Of a stretch of DNA of 64,000 nucleotides, positions 12,101-25,100 are shown piece after piece (the stretch's first letter is position 1; each line of letters starts with the position of its first letter). Origin of the DNA: Taudactylus pleione (lineage: Eukaryota; Chordata; Amphibia; Anura; Myobatrachidae). The notes under the pieces are model-generated. The model was given only the letters and a program-made list of their open reading frames with translations. It did not search any database and was not told the origin of the DNA. The position numbers and the translations under genes were made by a program. Location: contig JAUIMM010002560.1 in assembly GCA_031769625.1 (NCBI GenBank), positions 248,001 to 312,000 of the forward strand. Direction: 5' to 3'.

Positions 12101-13079
12101 AACGAGCATTTGCTGTTTTCTCTTAAATGCAACATTAGAGAAAAACCATTTCACATCACATTTGTGGGTCTTGGTCTTCAACACATTCTGTGAAATTTTG
12201 AGCTGTCTGTGTTTGATACAAGAGGAGATATCGCGAAGTATGGATTTTTGCTGTTCCATTGGTTTCAATGCATTTTGGCCTAAAACGAGCATTTGCTGTT
12301 TTCTCATAAACACAACATGGGAGAAAAACCATTTCACATCACATTTGTGGGTCTTGGTCTTCAACACAATCTGTGAAATTTTGAGCTGTCTGTGTTTGCT
12401 ACAAGAGGAGATATCACAAAGAATGTGCTTTTGTTGTTTCCATTGGTTTCAATGCATTTTGGCCTAAGACGAGCATTTGCTGTTTTCTCTTAAATGCAGC
12501 TTGGGAGAAAAACCATTTCACATCACATTTGTGGGTCTTGGTCTTCAACACATTCTGTGAAATTTTGAGCTCTCTGTGCTTGCTACAAGAGGAGATATCA
12601 CAAAGTATGCACTTTTGTTGTTTCCATTGGTTTCAATGCATTTTGGCCTAAGACGAGCATTTGCTGTTTTCTCTTAAACGCAACATGGGAGAAAAACCAT
12701 TTCACATCACATTTGTGGGTGTTGGTCTTAAACACAATCTGTGAAATTTTGAGCTGTCTGTGTTTGCTAAAAGAGGAGATATCACAAAGAATGCGCTTTT
12801 GTTGTTTCCATTGGTTTCAATGCATTTTGGCCTAAAACGAGCATTTGCTGTTTTCTCTTAAATGCAACATGGGAGAAAAAGCATTTCACATCACATTTGT
12901 GGGTCTTGGTCTTCAACACATTCTGTGAAATTTTGAGCTGTCTGTGTTTGATACAAGAGGAGATATCGCGAAGTATGGGTTTTTGCTGTTTCCATTGGTT
13001 TCAATGCATTTTGGCCTAAAACGAGCATTTGCTGTTTTCTCTTAAACACAACATGGGAGAAAAACCATTTCACATCAGA
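9149..13079 (+). repeat. Large duplication, 6,809-bp offset, copy 2
   Basis: Second copy of 2,340-6,270. Its left limit coincides with the right edge of the diverged island at 7,425-9,145, where CATTGCTTTC gives way to normal class a. It overlaps the start of the 7.9-kb tandem unit at 11,203, so the two duplication layers are nested in time. Confidence 0.8.
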
Positions 13080-16000
13080 TTTGTGGGTATTGGTCTTCAA
13101 CACAATCTGTGAAATTTTGAGCTGTCTGTGTTTGCTACAAGAGGAGATATCACAAAGAATGTGCTTTTGTTGTTTCCATTGGTTTCAATGCATTTTGGCC
13201 TAAGACGAGCATTTGCTGTTTTCTCTTAAATGCAGCTTGGGAGAAAAACCATTTCACATCACGTTTGTGGGTCTTGGTCTTCAACACATTCTGTGAAATT
13301 TTGAGCTGTCTGTGCTTGCTACAAGAGGAGATATCACAAAGTATGCACTTTTGTTGTTTCCATTGGTTTCAATGCATTTTGGCCTAAAACGAGCATTTGC
13401 TGTTTTCTCTTAAACGCAACATGGGAGAAAAACCATTTCACATCACTTTTGTGGGTGTTGGTCTTAAACACAATCTGTGAAATTTTGAGCTGTCTGTGTT
13501 TGCTACAAGAGGAGATATCACAAAGAATGCGCTTTTGTTGTTTCCATTGCTTTCAATGCATTTTGGCCTAAAACGAGCATTTGCTGTTTTCTCTTAAATG
13601 CAACATGGGAGAAAAAGCATTTCACATCACATTTGTGGGTCTTGGTCTTCAACACATTCTGTGAAATGTTGAGCTGTCTGTGTTTGCTACAAGAGGAGAT
13701 ATCGCAAAGAATGCACTTTTGTTGTTTCCATTGGTTTCAATGCATTTAGGCTTAAAATGAGCATTTGCTGTTTTCTCTTAAATGCAACATTAGAGAAACA
13801 CCATTTCACATCACATTTGTGGGTCTTGGTCTTCAACACATTCTGTGAAATTTTGAGCTGTCTGTGTTTGATACAAGAGAAGATATCGCGAAGTATGGGT
13901 TTTTGCTGTTTCCATTGGTTTCAATGCATTTTGGCCTAAACCGAGCATTTCCTGTTTTCTCTTAAACACAACATGGGAGAAAAACCATTTCACATCACAT
14001 TTGTGGGTCTTGGTCTTCAACACAATCTGTGAAATTTTGAGCTGTCTGTGTTTGCTACAAGAGGAGATATCACAAAGAATGTGCTTTTGTTGTTTCCATT
14101 GGTTTCAATGCATTTTGGCCTAAAACGAGCATTTGCTGTTTTCTCTTAAATGCAGCTTGGGAGAAAAACCATTTCACATCACGTTTTTGTGGGTCTTTGT
14201 CTTCAACACACTCTGTGAAATTTTGAGCTGTCTGTGCTTGCTACAAGAGGAGATATCACAAAGTATGCACTTTTGTTGTTTCCATTGGTTTCAATGCATT
14301 TTGGCCTATAACGAGCATTTGCTGTTTTCTCTTAAATGCAGCATGGGAGAAAAACAATTTCACATCAGGTTTGTGGGTCTTGGTCTTCAACACATTCTGT
14401 GAAATTTTGAGCTGTCTGTGTTTGATACAAGAGGAGATATCGCGAAGTATGGATTTTTGCTGTTCCATTGGTTTCAATGCATTTTGGCCTAAAACTTGCA
14501 TTTGCTGTTTTCTCTTAAACACAACATGGGAGAAAAACCATTTCACATCACATTTGTGGGTCTTGGTCTTCAACACAATCTGTGAAATTTTGAGCTGTCT
14601 GTGTTTGCTACAAGAGGAGATATCACAAAGAATGTGCTTTTGTTGTTTCCATTGGTTTCAATGCATTTTGGCCTAAGACGAGCATTTGCTGTTTTCTCTT
14701 AAATGCAGCTTGGGAGAAAAACCATTTCACATCACATTTGTGGGTCTTGGTCTTCAACACATTCTGTGAAATTTTGAGCTCTCTGTGCTTGCTACAAGAG
14801 GAGATATCACAAAGTATGCACTTTTGTTGTTTCCATTGGTTTCAATGCATTTTGGCCTAAGACGAGCATTTGCTGTTTTCTCTTAAAAGCAACATGGGAG
14901 AAAAACCATTTCACATCACATTTGTGGGTGTTGGTCTTAAACACAATCTGTGAAATTTTGAGCTGTCTGTGTTTGCTACAAGAGGAGATATCACAAAGAA
15001 TGGTCTTTTGTTGTTTCCATTGGTTTCAATGCATTTTGGCCTAAAACGAGCATTTGCTGTTTTCTCTTAAATGCAACATGGGAGAAAAAGCATTTCACAT
15101 CACATTTGTGGGTCTTGGTCTTCAACACATTCTGTGAAATTTTGAGCTGTCTGTGTTTGATACAAGAGAAGATATCGCGAAGTATGGGTTTTTGCTGTTT
15201 CCATTGGTTTCAATGCATTTTGGCCTAAAACGAGCATTTCCTGTTTACTCTTAAACACAACATGGTAGAAAAACCATTTCACATCACATTTGTGGGTCTT
15301 GGTCTTCAACACAATCTGTGAAATTTTGAGCTGTCTGTGTTTGCTACAAGAGGAGATATCACAAAGAATGTGCTTTTGTTGTTTCCATTGGTTTCAATGC
15401 ATTTTGGCCTAAAATGAGCATTTGCTGTTTTCTCTTAAATGCAGCTTGGGAGAAAAACCATTTCACATCACGTTTGTGGGTCTTTGTCTTCAACACACTC
15501 TGTGAAATTTTGAGCTGTCTGTGCTTGCTACAAGAGGAGATATCACAAAGTATGCACTTTTGTTGTTTCCATTGGTTTCAAAGCATTTTGGCCTAAAACG
15601 AGCATTTGCTGTTTTCTCTTAAATGCAGCATGAGAGAAAAACAATTTCACATCAGGTTTGTGGGTCTTGGTCTTCAACACATTCTGTGAAATTTTGAGCT
15701 GTCTGTGTTTGCTACAAGAGGAGATATCACAAAGAATGTGCTTTTGTTGTTTCCATTGGTTTCAATGCAATTTGGCCTAAGACGAGCATTTGCTGTTTTC
15801 TCTTAAATGCAGCTTGGGAGAAAAACCATTTCACATCACGTTTGTGGGTCTTGGTCTTCAACACATTCTGTGAAATTTTGAGCTGTCTGTGCTTGCTACA
15901 AGAGGAGATATCACAAAGTATGCACTTTTGTTGTTTCCATTGGTTTCAATGCATTTTGGCCTAAGACGAGCATTTGCTGTTTTCTCTTAAACACAACATG

Positions 16001-18014
16001 GGAGCAAAACCATTTCACATCACATTTGTGGGTGTTGGTCTTAAACACAATCTGTGAAATTTTGAGCTGTCTGTGTTTGCTACAAGAGGAGATATCACAA
16101 AGAATGCGCTTTTGTTGTTTCCATTGGTTTCAATGCATTTTGGCCTAAAACGAGCATTTGCTGTTTTCTCTTAAATGCAACATGGGAGAAAAAGCATTTC
16201 ACATCACATTTGTGGGTCTTGGTCTTCAACACATTCTGTGAAATGTTGAGCTGTCTGTGTTTGCTACAAGAGGAGATATCGCAAAGAATGCGCTTTTGTT
16301 GTTTCCATTGGTTTCAATGCATTTTGGCCTAAAACGAGCATTTGCTGTTTTCTCCTAAATGCAGCTTGTTAGAAAAACCATTTCACATCACGTTTGTGGG
16401 TCTTTGTCTTCAACACACTCTGTGAAATTTTGAGCTGTCTGTGCTTGCTACAAGAGGAGATATCACAAAGTATGCACTTTTGTTGTTTCCATTGGTTTCA
16501 ATGCATTTTGGCCTAAAACGAGCATTTGCTGTTTTCTCTTAAATGCAGCATGGGAGAAAAACAATTTCACATCAGGTTTGTGGGTCTTGGTCTTCAACAC
16601 ATTCTGTGAAATTTTGAGCTGTCTGTGTTTGCTACAAGAGGAGATATCACAAAGTATGCGCATTTGTTGTTTCCATTGGTTTCAATGCATTTTGGCCTAA
16701 AACGAGCATTTGCTGTTTTCTCTTAAACGCAACATGGGAGAAAAACAATTTCACATCACCTTTGTGGGTCTTGGTCTTCAACACAATCTGTGAAATTTTG
16801 AGCTGTCTGTGCTTGCTACAAGATTAGATATCACAAAGAATGCGCTTTTGTTGTTTCCATTGGTTTCAATGCATATTGGCCTAAAACGAGCATTTGCTGT
16901 TTTCTCTTAAATGCAACATTAGAGAAACACCATTTCACATCACATTTGTGGGTCTTGGTCTTCAACACATTCTGTGAAATTTTGAGCTGTCTGTGTTTGA
17001 TACAAGAGGAGATATCGCGAAGTATGGGTTTTTGCTGTTTCCATTGGTTTCAATGCATTTTGGCCTAAAACGAGCATTTGCTGTTTTCTCTTAAACACAA
17101 CATGGGAGAAAAAGCATTTCACATCACATTTGTGGGTCTTGGTCTTCAACACAATCTGTGAAATTTTGAGCTGTCTGTGTTTGCTACAAGAGGAGATATC
17201 ACAAAGAATGTGCTTTTGTTGTTTCCATTGGTTTCAATGCATTTTGGCCTAAGACGAGCATTTGCTGTTTTCTCTTAAATGCAGCTTGGGAGAAAAACCA
17301 TTTCACATCACGTTTGTGGGTCTTGGTCTTCAACACATTCTGTGAAATTTTGAGCTGTCTGTGCTTGCTACAAGAGGAGATATCACAAAGTATGCACTTT
17401 TGTTGTTTCCATTGGTTTCAATGCATTTTGGCATAAGACGAGCATTTGTTGTTTTCTCTTAAACGCAACATGGGAGAAAAACCATTTCACATCACATTTG
17501 TGGGTGTTGGTCTTAAACACAATCTGTGAAATTTTGAGCTGTCTGTGTTTGCTACAAGAGGAGATATCACAAAGAATGCGCTTTTGTTGTTTCCATTGGT
17601 TTCAATGCATTTTGGCCTAAAACGAGCATTTGCTGTTTTCTCTTAAATGCAGCTTGGGAGAAAAACCATTTCACATCACGTTTTTGTGGGTCTTTGTCTT
17701 CAACACACTCTGTGAAATTTTGAGCTGTCTGTGCTTGCTACAAGAGGAGATATCACAAAGTATGCACTTTTGTTGTTTCCATTGGTTTCAATGCATTTTG
17801 GCCTAAAACGAGCATTTGCTGTTTTCTATTAAATGCAGCATGGGAGAAAAACAATTTCACATCAGGTTTGTGGGTCTTGGTCTTCAACACATTCTGTGAA
17901 ATTTTGAGCTGTCTGTGTTTGCTACAAGAGGAGATATCACAAAGTATGTGCATTTGTTGTTTCCATTGGTTTCAATGCATTTTGGCCTAAAATGAGCATT
18001 TGCTGTTTTCTCTT

Positions 18015-18197
18015 AAACGCAACATGGGAGAAAAACAATTTCACATCACATTTGTGGGTCTTGGTCTTCAACACAATCTGTGAAATTTTGAGCTGTCTGT
18101 GTTTGATACAAGAGGAGATATCGCGAAGTATGGGTTTTTGCTGTTCCATTGGTTTCAATGCATTTTGGCCTAAAACGAGCATTTGCTGTTTTCTCTT
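18015..18197 (+). repeat. Chimeric h/e-prime monomer, 183 bp
   Basis: It starts as class h (AAACGCAACATGGGAG, AAAAACAATTTC, ACACAATCTG) and ends as e-prime (TTTGATACAAGAGG, ATATCGCGAAGTATGGG, GCTGTTCCATTGG). The switch lies between about 18,075 and 18,105. An identical chimera is at 25,746-25,928 in the second 7.9-kb unit, so it predates that duplication. Confidence 0.78.
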
Positions 18198-18749
18198 AAA
18201 CACAACATGGGAGAAAAACCATTTCACATCACATTTGTGGGTCTTGGTCTTCAACACAATCTGTGAAATTTTGAGCTGTCTGTGTTTGCTACAAGAGGAG
18301 ATATCACAAAGAATGTGCTTTTGTTGTTTCCATTGGTTTCAATGCATTTTGGCCTAAGACGAGCATTTGCTGTTTTCTCTTAAATGCAGCTTGGGAGAAA
18401 AACCATTTCACATCACATTTGTGGGTCTTGGTCTTCAACACATTCTGTGAAATTTTGAGCTCTCTGTGCTTGCTACAAGAGGAGATATCACAAAGTATGC
18501 ACTTTTGTTGTTTCCATTGGTTTCAATGCATTTTGGCCTAAGACGAGCATTTGCTGTTTTCTCTTAAACGCAACATGGGAGAAAAACCATTTCACATCAC
18601 ATTTGTGGGTGTTGGTCTTAAACACAATCTGTGAAATTTTGAGCTGTCTGTGTTTGCTACAAGAGGAGATATCACAAAGAATGCGCTTTTGTTGTTTCCA
18701 TTGGTTTCAATGCATTTTGGCCTAAAACGAGCATTTGCTGTTTTCTCTT

Positions 18750-19117
18750 AAATGCAACATGGGAGAAAAAGCATTTCACATCACATTTGTGGGTCTTGGT
18801 CTTCAACACATTCTGTGAAATGTTGAGCTGTCTGTGTTTGCTACAAGAGGAGATATCGCAAAGAATGCGCTTTTGTTGTTTCCATTGGTTTCAATGCATT
18901 TTGGCCTAAAACGAGCATTTGCTGTTTTCTCTTAAATGCAACATGGGAGAAAAAGCATTTCACATCACATTTGTGGGTCTTGGTCTTCAACACATTCTGT
19001 GAAATGTTGAGCTGTCTGTGTTTGCTACAAGAGGAGATATCGCAAAGAATGCGCTTTTGTTGTTTCCATTGGTTTCAATGCATTTTGGCCTAAAACGAGC
19101 ATTTGCTGTTTTCTCTT
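18750..19117 (+). repeat. Tandem pair of class d monomers
   Basis: Two adjacent 184-bp d monomers (18,750-18,933 and 18,934-19,117) read the same, with GAAATGTTGAGC and ATATCGCAAAGAATGCGC in both. The pair recurs at 26,481-26,848. This is a single-monomer duplication in an array whose order is otherwise class-alternating. Confidence 0.8.
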
Positions 19118-22100
19118 AAATGCAACTTTAGAGAAACACCATTTCACATCACATTTGTGGGTCTTGGTCTTCAACACATTCTGTGAAATTTTGAGCTGTC
19201 TGTGTTTGATACAAGAGAAGATATCGCGAAGTATGGGTTTTTGCTGTTTCCATTGGTTTCAATGCATTTTGGCCTAAAACGAGCATTTCCTGTTTTCTCT
19301 TAAACACAACATGGGAGAAAAACCATTTCACATCACATTTGTGGGTCTTGGTCTTCAACACAATCTGTGAAATTTTGAGCTGTCTGTGTTTGCTACAAGA
19401 GGAGATATCACAAAGAATGTGCTTTTGTTGTTTCCATTGGTTTCAATGCATTTTGGCCTAAAATGAGCATTTGCTGTTTTCTCTTAAATGCAGCTTGGGA
19501 GAAAAACCATTTCACATCATGTTTTTGTGGGTCTTTGTCTTCAACACACTCTGTGAAATTTTGAGCTGTCTGTGCTTGCTACAAGAGGAGATATCACAAA
19601 GTATGCACTTTTGTTGTTTCCATTGGTTTCAATGCATTTTGGCCTAAAACGAGCATTTGCTGTTTTCTCTTATATGCAGCATGGGAGAAAAACCATTTCA
19701 CATCAGGTTTGTGGGTCTTGGTCTTCAACACATTCTGTGAAATTTTGAGCTGTCTGTGTTTGCTACAAGAGGAGATATCACAAAGTTTACGTATTTGTTG
19801 TTTCCATTGGTTTCAATGCATTTTGGCCTAAAATGAGCATTTGCTGTTTTCTCTTAAACGCAACATGGGAGAAAAACAATTTCACATCACATTTGTGGGT
19901 CTTGGTCTTCAATACAATCTGTGAAATTTTGAGCTGTCTGTGCTTGCTACAAGATTAGATATCACAAAGAATGCGCTTTTGTTGTTTCCATTGGTTTCAA
20001 TGCATATTGGCCTAAAACGAGCATTTGCTGTTTTCTCTTAAATGCAACATTAGAGAAAAACCATTTCACATCACATTTGTGGGTCTTGGTCTTCAACACA
20101 TTCTGTGAAATTTTGAGCTGTCTGTGTTTGATACAAGAGGAGATATCGCGAAGTATGGATTTTTGCTGTTCCATTGGTTTCAATGCATTTTGGCCTAAAA
20201 CGAGCATTTGCTGTTTTCTCATAAACACAACATGGGAGAAAAACCATTTCACATCACATTTGTGGGTCTTGGTCTTCAACACAATCTGTGAAATTTTGAG
20301 CTGTCTGTGTTTGCTACAAGAGGAGATATCACAAAGAATGTGCTTTTGTTGTTTCCATTGGTTTCAATGCATTTTGGCCTAAGACGAGCATTTGCTGTTT
20401 TCTCTTAAATGCAGCTTGGGAGAAAAACCATTTCACATCACATTTGTGGGTCTTGGTCTTCAACACATTCTGTGAAATTTTGAGCTCTCTGTGCTTGCTA
20501 CAAGAGGAGATATCACAAAGTATGCACTTTTGTTGTTTCCATTGGTTTCAATGCATTTTGGCCTAAGACGAGCATTTGCTGTTTTCTCTTAAACGCAACA
20601 TGGGAGAAAAACCATTTCACATCACATTTGTGGGTGTTGGTCTTAAACACAATCTGTGAAATTTTGAGCTGTCTGTGTTTGCTAAAAGAGGAGATATCAC
20701 AAAGAATGCGCTTTTGTTGTTTCCATTGGTTTCAATGCATTTTGGCCTAAAACGAGCATTTGCTGTTTTCTCTTAAATGCAACATGGGAGAAAAAGCATT
20801 TCACATCACATTTGTGGGTCTTGGTCTTCAACACATTCTGTGAAATTTTGAGCTGTCTGTGTTTGATACAAGAGGAGATATCGCGAAGTATGGGTTTTTG
20901 CTGTTTCCATTGGTTTCAATGCATTTTGGCCTAAAACGAGCATTTGCTGTTTTCTCTTAAACACAACATGGGAGAAAAACCATTTCACATCAGATTTGTG
21001 GGTATTGGTCTTCAACACAATCTGTGAAATTTTGAGCTGTCTGTGTTTGCTACAAGAGGAGATATCACAAAGAATGTGCTTTTGTTGTTTCCATTGGTTT
21101 CAATGCATTTTGGCCTAAGACGAGCATTTGCTGTTTTCTCTTAAATGCAGCTTGGGAGAAAAACCATTTCACATCACGTTTGTGGGTCTTGGTCTTCAAC
21201 ACATTCTGTGAAATTTTGAGCTGTCTGTGCTTGCTACAAGAGGAGATATCACAAAGTATGCACTTTTGTTGTTTCCATTGGTTTCAATGCATTTTGGCCT
21301 AAAACGAGCATTTGCTGTTTTCTCTTAAACGCAACATGGGAGAAAAACCATTTCACATCACTTTTGTGGGTGTTGGTCTTAAACACAATCTGTGAAATTT
21401 TGAGCTGTCTGTGTTTGCTACAAGAGGAGATATCACAAAGAATGCGCTTTTGTTGTTTCCATTGCTTTCAATGCATTTTGGCCTAAAACGAGCATTTGCT
21501 GTTTTCTCTTAAATGCAACATGGGAGAAAAAGCATTTCACATCACATTTGTGGGTCTTGGTCTTCAACACATTCTGTGAAATGTTGAGCTGTCTGTGTTT
21601 GCTACAAGAGGAGATATCGCAAAGAATGCACTTTTGTTGTTTCCATTGGTTTCAATGCATTTAGGCTTAAAATGAGCATTTGCTGTTTTCTCTTAAATGC
21701 AACATTAGAGAAACACCATTTCACATCACATTTGTGGGTCTTGGTCTTCAACACATTCTGTGAAATTTTGAGCTGTCTGTGTTTGATACAAGAGAAGATA
21801 TCGCGAAGTATGGGTTTTTGCTGTTTCCATTGGTTTCAATGCATTTTGGCCTAAACCGAGCATTTCCTGTTTTCTCTTAAACACAACATGGGAGAAAAAC
21901 CATTTCACATCACATTTGTGGGTCTTGGTCTTCAACACAATCTGTGAAATTTTGAGCTGTCTGTGTTTGCTACAAGAGGAGATATCACAAAGAATGTGCT
22001 TTTGTTGTTTCCATTGGTTTCAATGCATTTTGGCCTAAAACGAGCATTTGCTGTTTTCTCTTAAATGCAGCTTGGGAGAAAAACCATTTCACATCACGTT

Positions 22101-25100
22101 TTTGTGGGTCTTTGTCTTCAACACACTCTGTGAAATTTTGAGCTGTCTGTGCTTGCTACAAGAGGAGATATCACAAAGTATGCACTTTTGTTGTTTCCAT
22201 TGGTTTCAATGCATTTTGGCCTATAACGAGCATTTGCTGTTTTCTCTTAAATGCAGCATGGGAGAAAAACAATTTCACATCAGGTTTGTGGGTCTTGGTC
22301 TTCAACACATTCTGTGAAATTTTGAGCTGTCTGTGTTTGATACAAGAGGAGATATCGCGAAGTATGGATTTTTGCTGTTCCATTGGTTTCAATGCATTTT
22401 GGCCTAAAACGAGCATTTGCTGTTTTCTCTTAAACACAACATGGGAGAAAAACCATTTCACATCACATTTGTGGGTCTTGGTCTTCAACACAATCTGTGA
22501 AATTTTGAGCTGTCTGTGTTTGCTACAAGAGGAGATATCACAAAGAATGTGCTTTTGTTGTTTCCATTGGTTTCAATGCATTTTGGCCTAAGACGAGCAT
22601 TTGCTGTTTTCTCTTAAATGCAGCTTGGGAGAAAAACCATTTCACATCACATTTGTGGGTCTTGGTCTTCAACACATTCTGTGAAATTTTGAGCTCTCTG
22701 TGCTTGCTACAAGAGGAGATATCACAAAGTATGCACTTTTGTTGTTTCCATTGGTTTCAATGCATTTTGGCCTAAGACGAGCATTTGCTGTTTTCTCTTA
22801 AAAGCAACATGGGAGAAAAACCATTTCACATCACATTTGTGGGTGTTGGTCTTAAACACAATCTGTGAAATTTTGAGCTGTCTGTGTTTGCTACAAGAGG
22901 AGATATCACAAAGAATGGTCTTTTGTTGTTTCCATTGGTTTCAATGCATTTTGGCCTAAAACGAGCATTTGCTGTTTTCTCTTAAATGCAACATGGGAGA
23001 AAAAGCATTTCACATCACATTTGTGGGTCTTGGTCTTCAACACATTCTGTGAAATTTTGAGCTGTCTGTGTTTGATACAAGAGAAGATATCGCGAAGTAT
23101 GGGTTTTTGCTGTTTCCATTGGTTTCAATGCATTTTGGCCTAAAACGAGCATTTCCTGTTTACTCTTAAACACAACATGGTTGAAAAACCATTTCACATC
23201 ACATTTGTGGGTCTTGGTCTTCAACACAATCTGTGAAATTTTGAGCTGTCTGTGTTTGCTACAAGAGGAGATATCACAAAGAATGTGCTTTTGTTGTTTC
23301 CATTGGTTTCAATGCATTTTGGCCTAAAATGAGCATTTGCTGTTTTCTCTTAAATGCAGCTTGGGAGAAAAACCATTTCACATCACGTTTGTGGGTCTTT
23401 GTCTTCAACACACTCTGTGAAATTTTGAGCTGTCTGTGCTTGCTACAAGAGGAGATATCACAAAGTATGCACTTTTGTTGTTTCCATTGGTTTCAAAGCA
23501 TTTTGGCCTAAAACGAGCATTTGCTGTTTTCTCTTAAATGCAGCATGAGAGAAAAACAATTTCACATCAGGTTTGTGGGTCTTGGTCTTCAACACATTCT
23601 GTGAAATTTTGAGCTGTCTGTGTTTGCTACAAGAGGAGATATCACAAAGAATGTGCTTTTGTTGTTTCCATTGGTTTCAATGCATTTTGGCCTAAGACGA
23701 GCATTTGCTGTTTTCTCTTAAATGCAGCTTGGGAGAAAAACCATTTCACATCACGTTTGTGGGTCTTGGTCTTCAACACATTCTGTGAAATTTTGAGCTG
23801 TCTGTGCTTGCTACAAGAGGAGATATCACAAAGTATGCACTTTTGTTGTTTCCATTGGTTTCAATGCATTTTGGCCTAAGACGAGCATTTGCTGTTTTCT
23901 CTTAAACACAACATGGGAGCAAAACCATTTCACATCACATTTGTGGGTGTTGGTCTTAAACACAATCTGTGAAATTTTGAGCTGTCTGTGTTTGCTACAA
24001 GAGGAGATATCACAAAGAATGCGCTTTTGTTGTTTCCATTGGTTTCAATGCATTTTGGCCTAAAACGAGCATTTGCTGTTTTCTCTTAAATGCAACATGG
24101 GAGAAAAAGCATTTCACATCACATTTGTGGGTCTTGGTCTTCAACACATTCTGTGAAATGTTGAGCTGTCTGTGTTTGCTACAAGAGGAGATATCGCAAA
24201 GAATGCGCTTTTGTTGTTTCCATTGGTTTCAATGCATTTTGGCCTAAAACGAGCATTTGCTGTTTTCTCCTAAATGCAGCTTGTTAGAAAAACCATTTCA
24301 CATCACGTTTGTGGGTCTTTGTCTTCAACACACTCTGTGAAATTTTGAGCTGTCTGTGCTTGCTACAAGAGGAGATATCACAAAGTATGCACTTTTGTTG
24401 TTTCCATTGGTTTCAATGCATTTTGGCCTAAAACGAGCATTTGCTGTTTTCTCTTAAATGCAGCATGGGAGAAAAACAATTTCACATCAGGTTTGTGGGT
24501 CTTGGTCTTCAACACATTCTGTGAAATTTTGAGCTGTCTGTGTTTGCTACAAGAGGAGATATCACAAAGTATGCGCTTTTGTTGTTTCCATTGGTTTCAA
24601 TGCATATTGGCCTAAAACGAGCATTTGCTGTTTTCTCTTAAATGCAACATTAGAGAAACACCATTTCACATCACATTTGTGGGTCTTGGTCTTCAACACA
24701 TTCTGTGAAATTTTGAGCTGTCTGTGTTTGATACAAGAGGAGATATCGCGAAGTATGGGTTTTTGCTGTTTCCATTGGTTTCAATGCATTTTGGCCTAAA
24801 ACGAGCATTTGCTGTTTTCTCTTAAACACAACATGGGAGAAAAAGCATTTCACATCACATTTGTGGGTCTTGGTCTTCAACACAATCTGTGAAATTTTGA
24901 GCTGTCTGTGTTTGCTACAAGAGGAGATATCACAAAGAATGTGCTTTTGTTGTTTCCATTGGTTTCAATGCATTTTGGCCTAAGACGAGCATTTGCTGTT
25001 TTCTCTTAAATGCAGCTTGGGAGAAAAACCATTTCACATCACGTTTGTGGGTCTTGGTCTTCAACACATTCTGTGAAATTTTGAGCTGTCTGTGCTTGCT

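Larger units (their letters stand above)
11203..19117 (+). repeat. 43-monomer tandem unit, copy 1 (7,915 bp)
   Basis: Starting at an e monomer, this 7,915-bp stretch is repeated immediately downstream. It contains three f-prime (+2) monomers near 11,605, 14,181 and 17,680 and three e-prime (-1) monomers near 12,253, 14,462 and 18,142, which account for the length 43 x 184 + 3. It ends with two consecutive d monomers (18,750-19,117). Copy differences I noticed are AACTTGC near 14,495, ATGGTAGAA near 15,265, GCAATTTGG near 15,767 and TATGTGC near 17,945. Confidence 0.85.
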
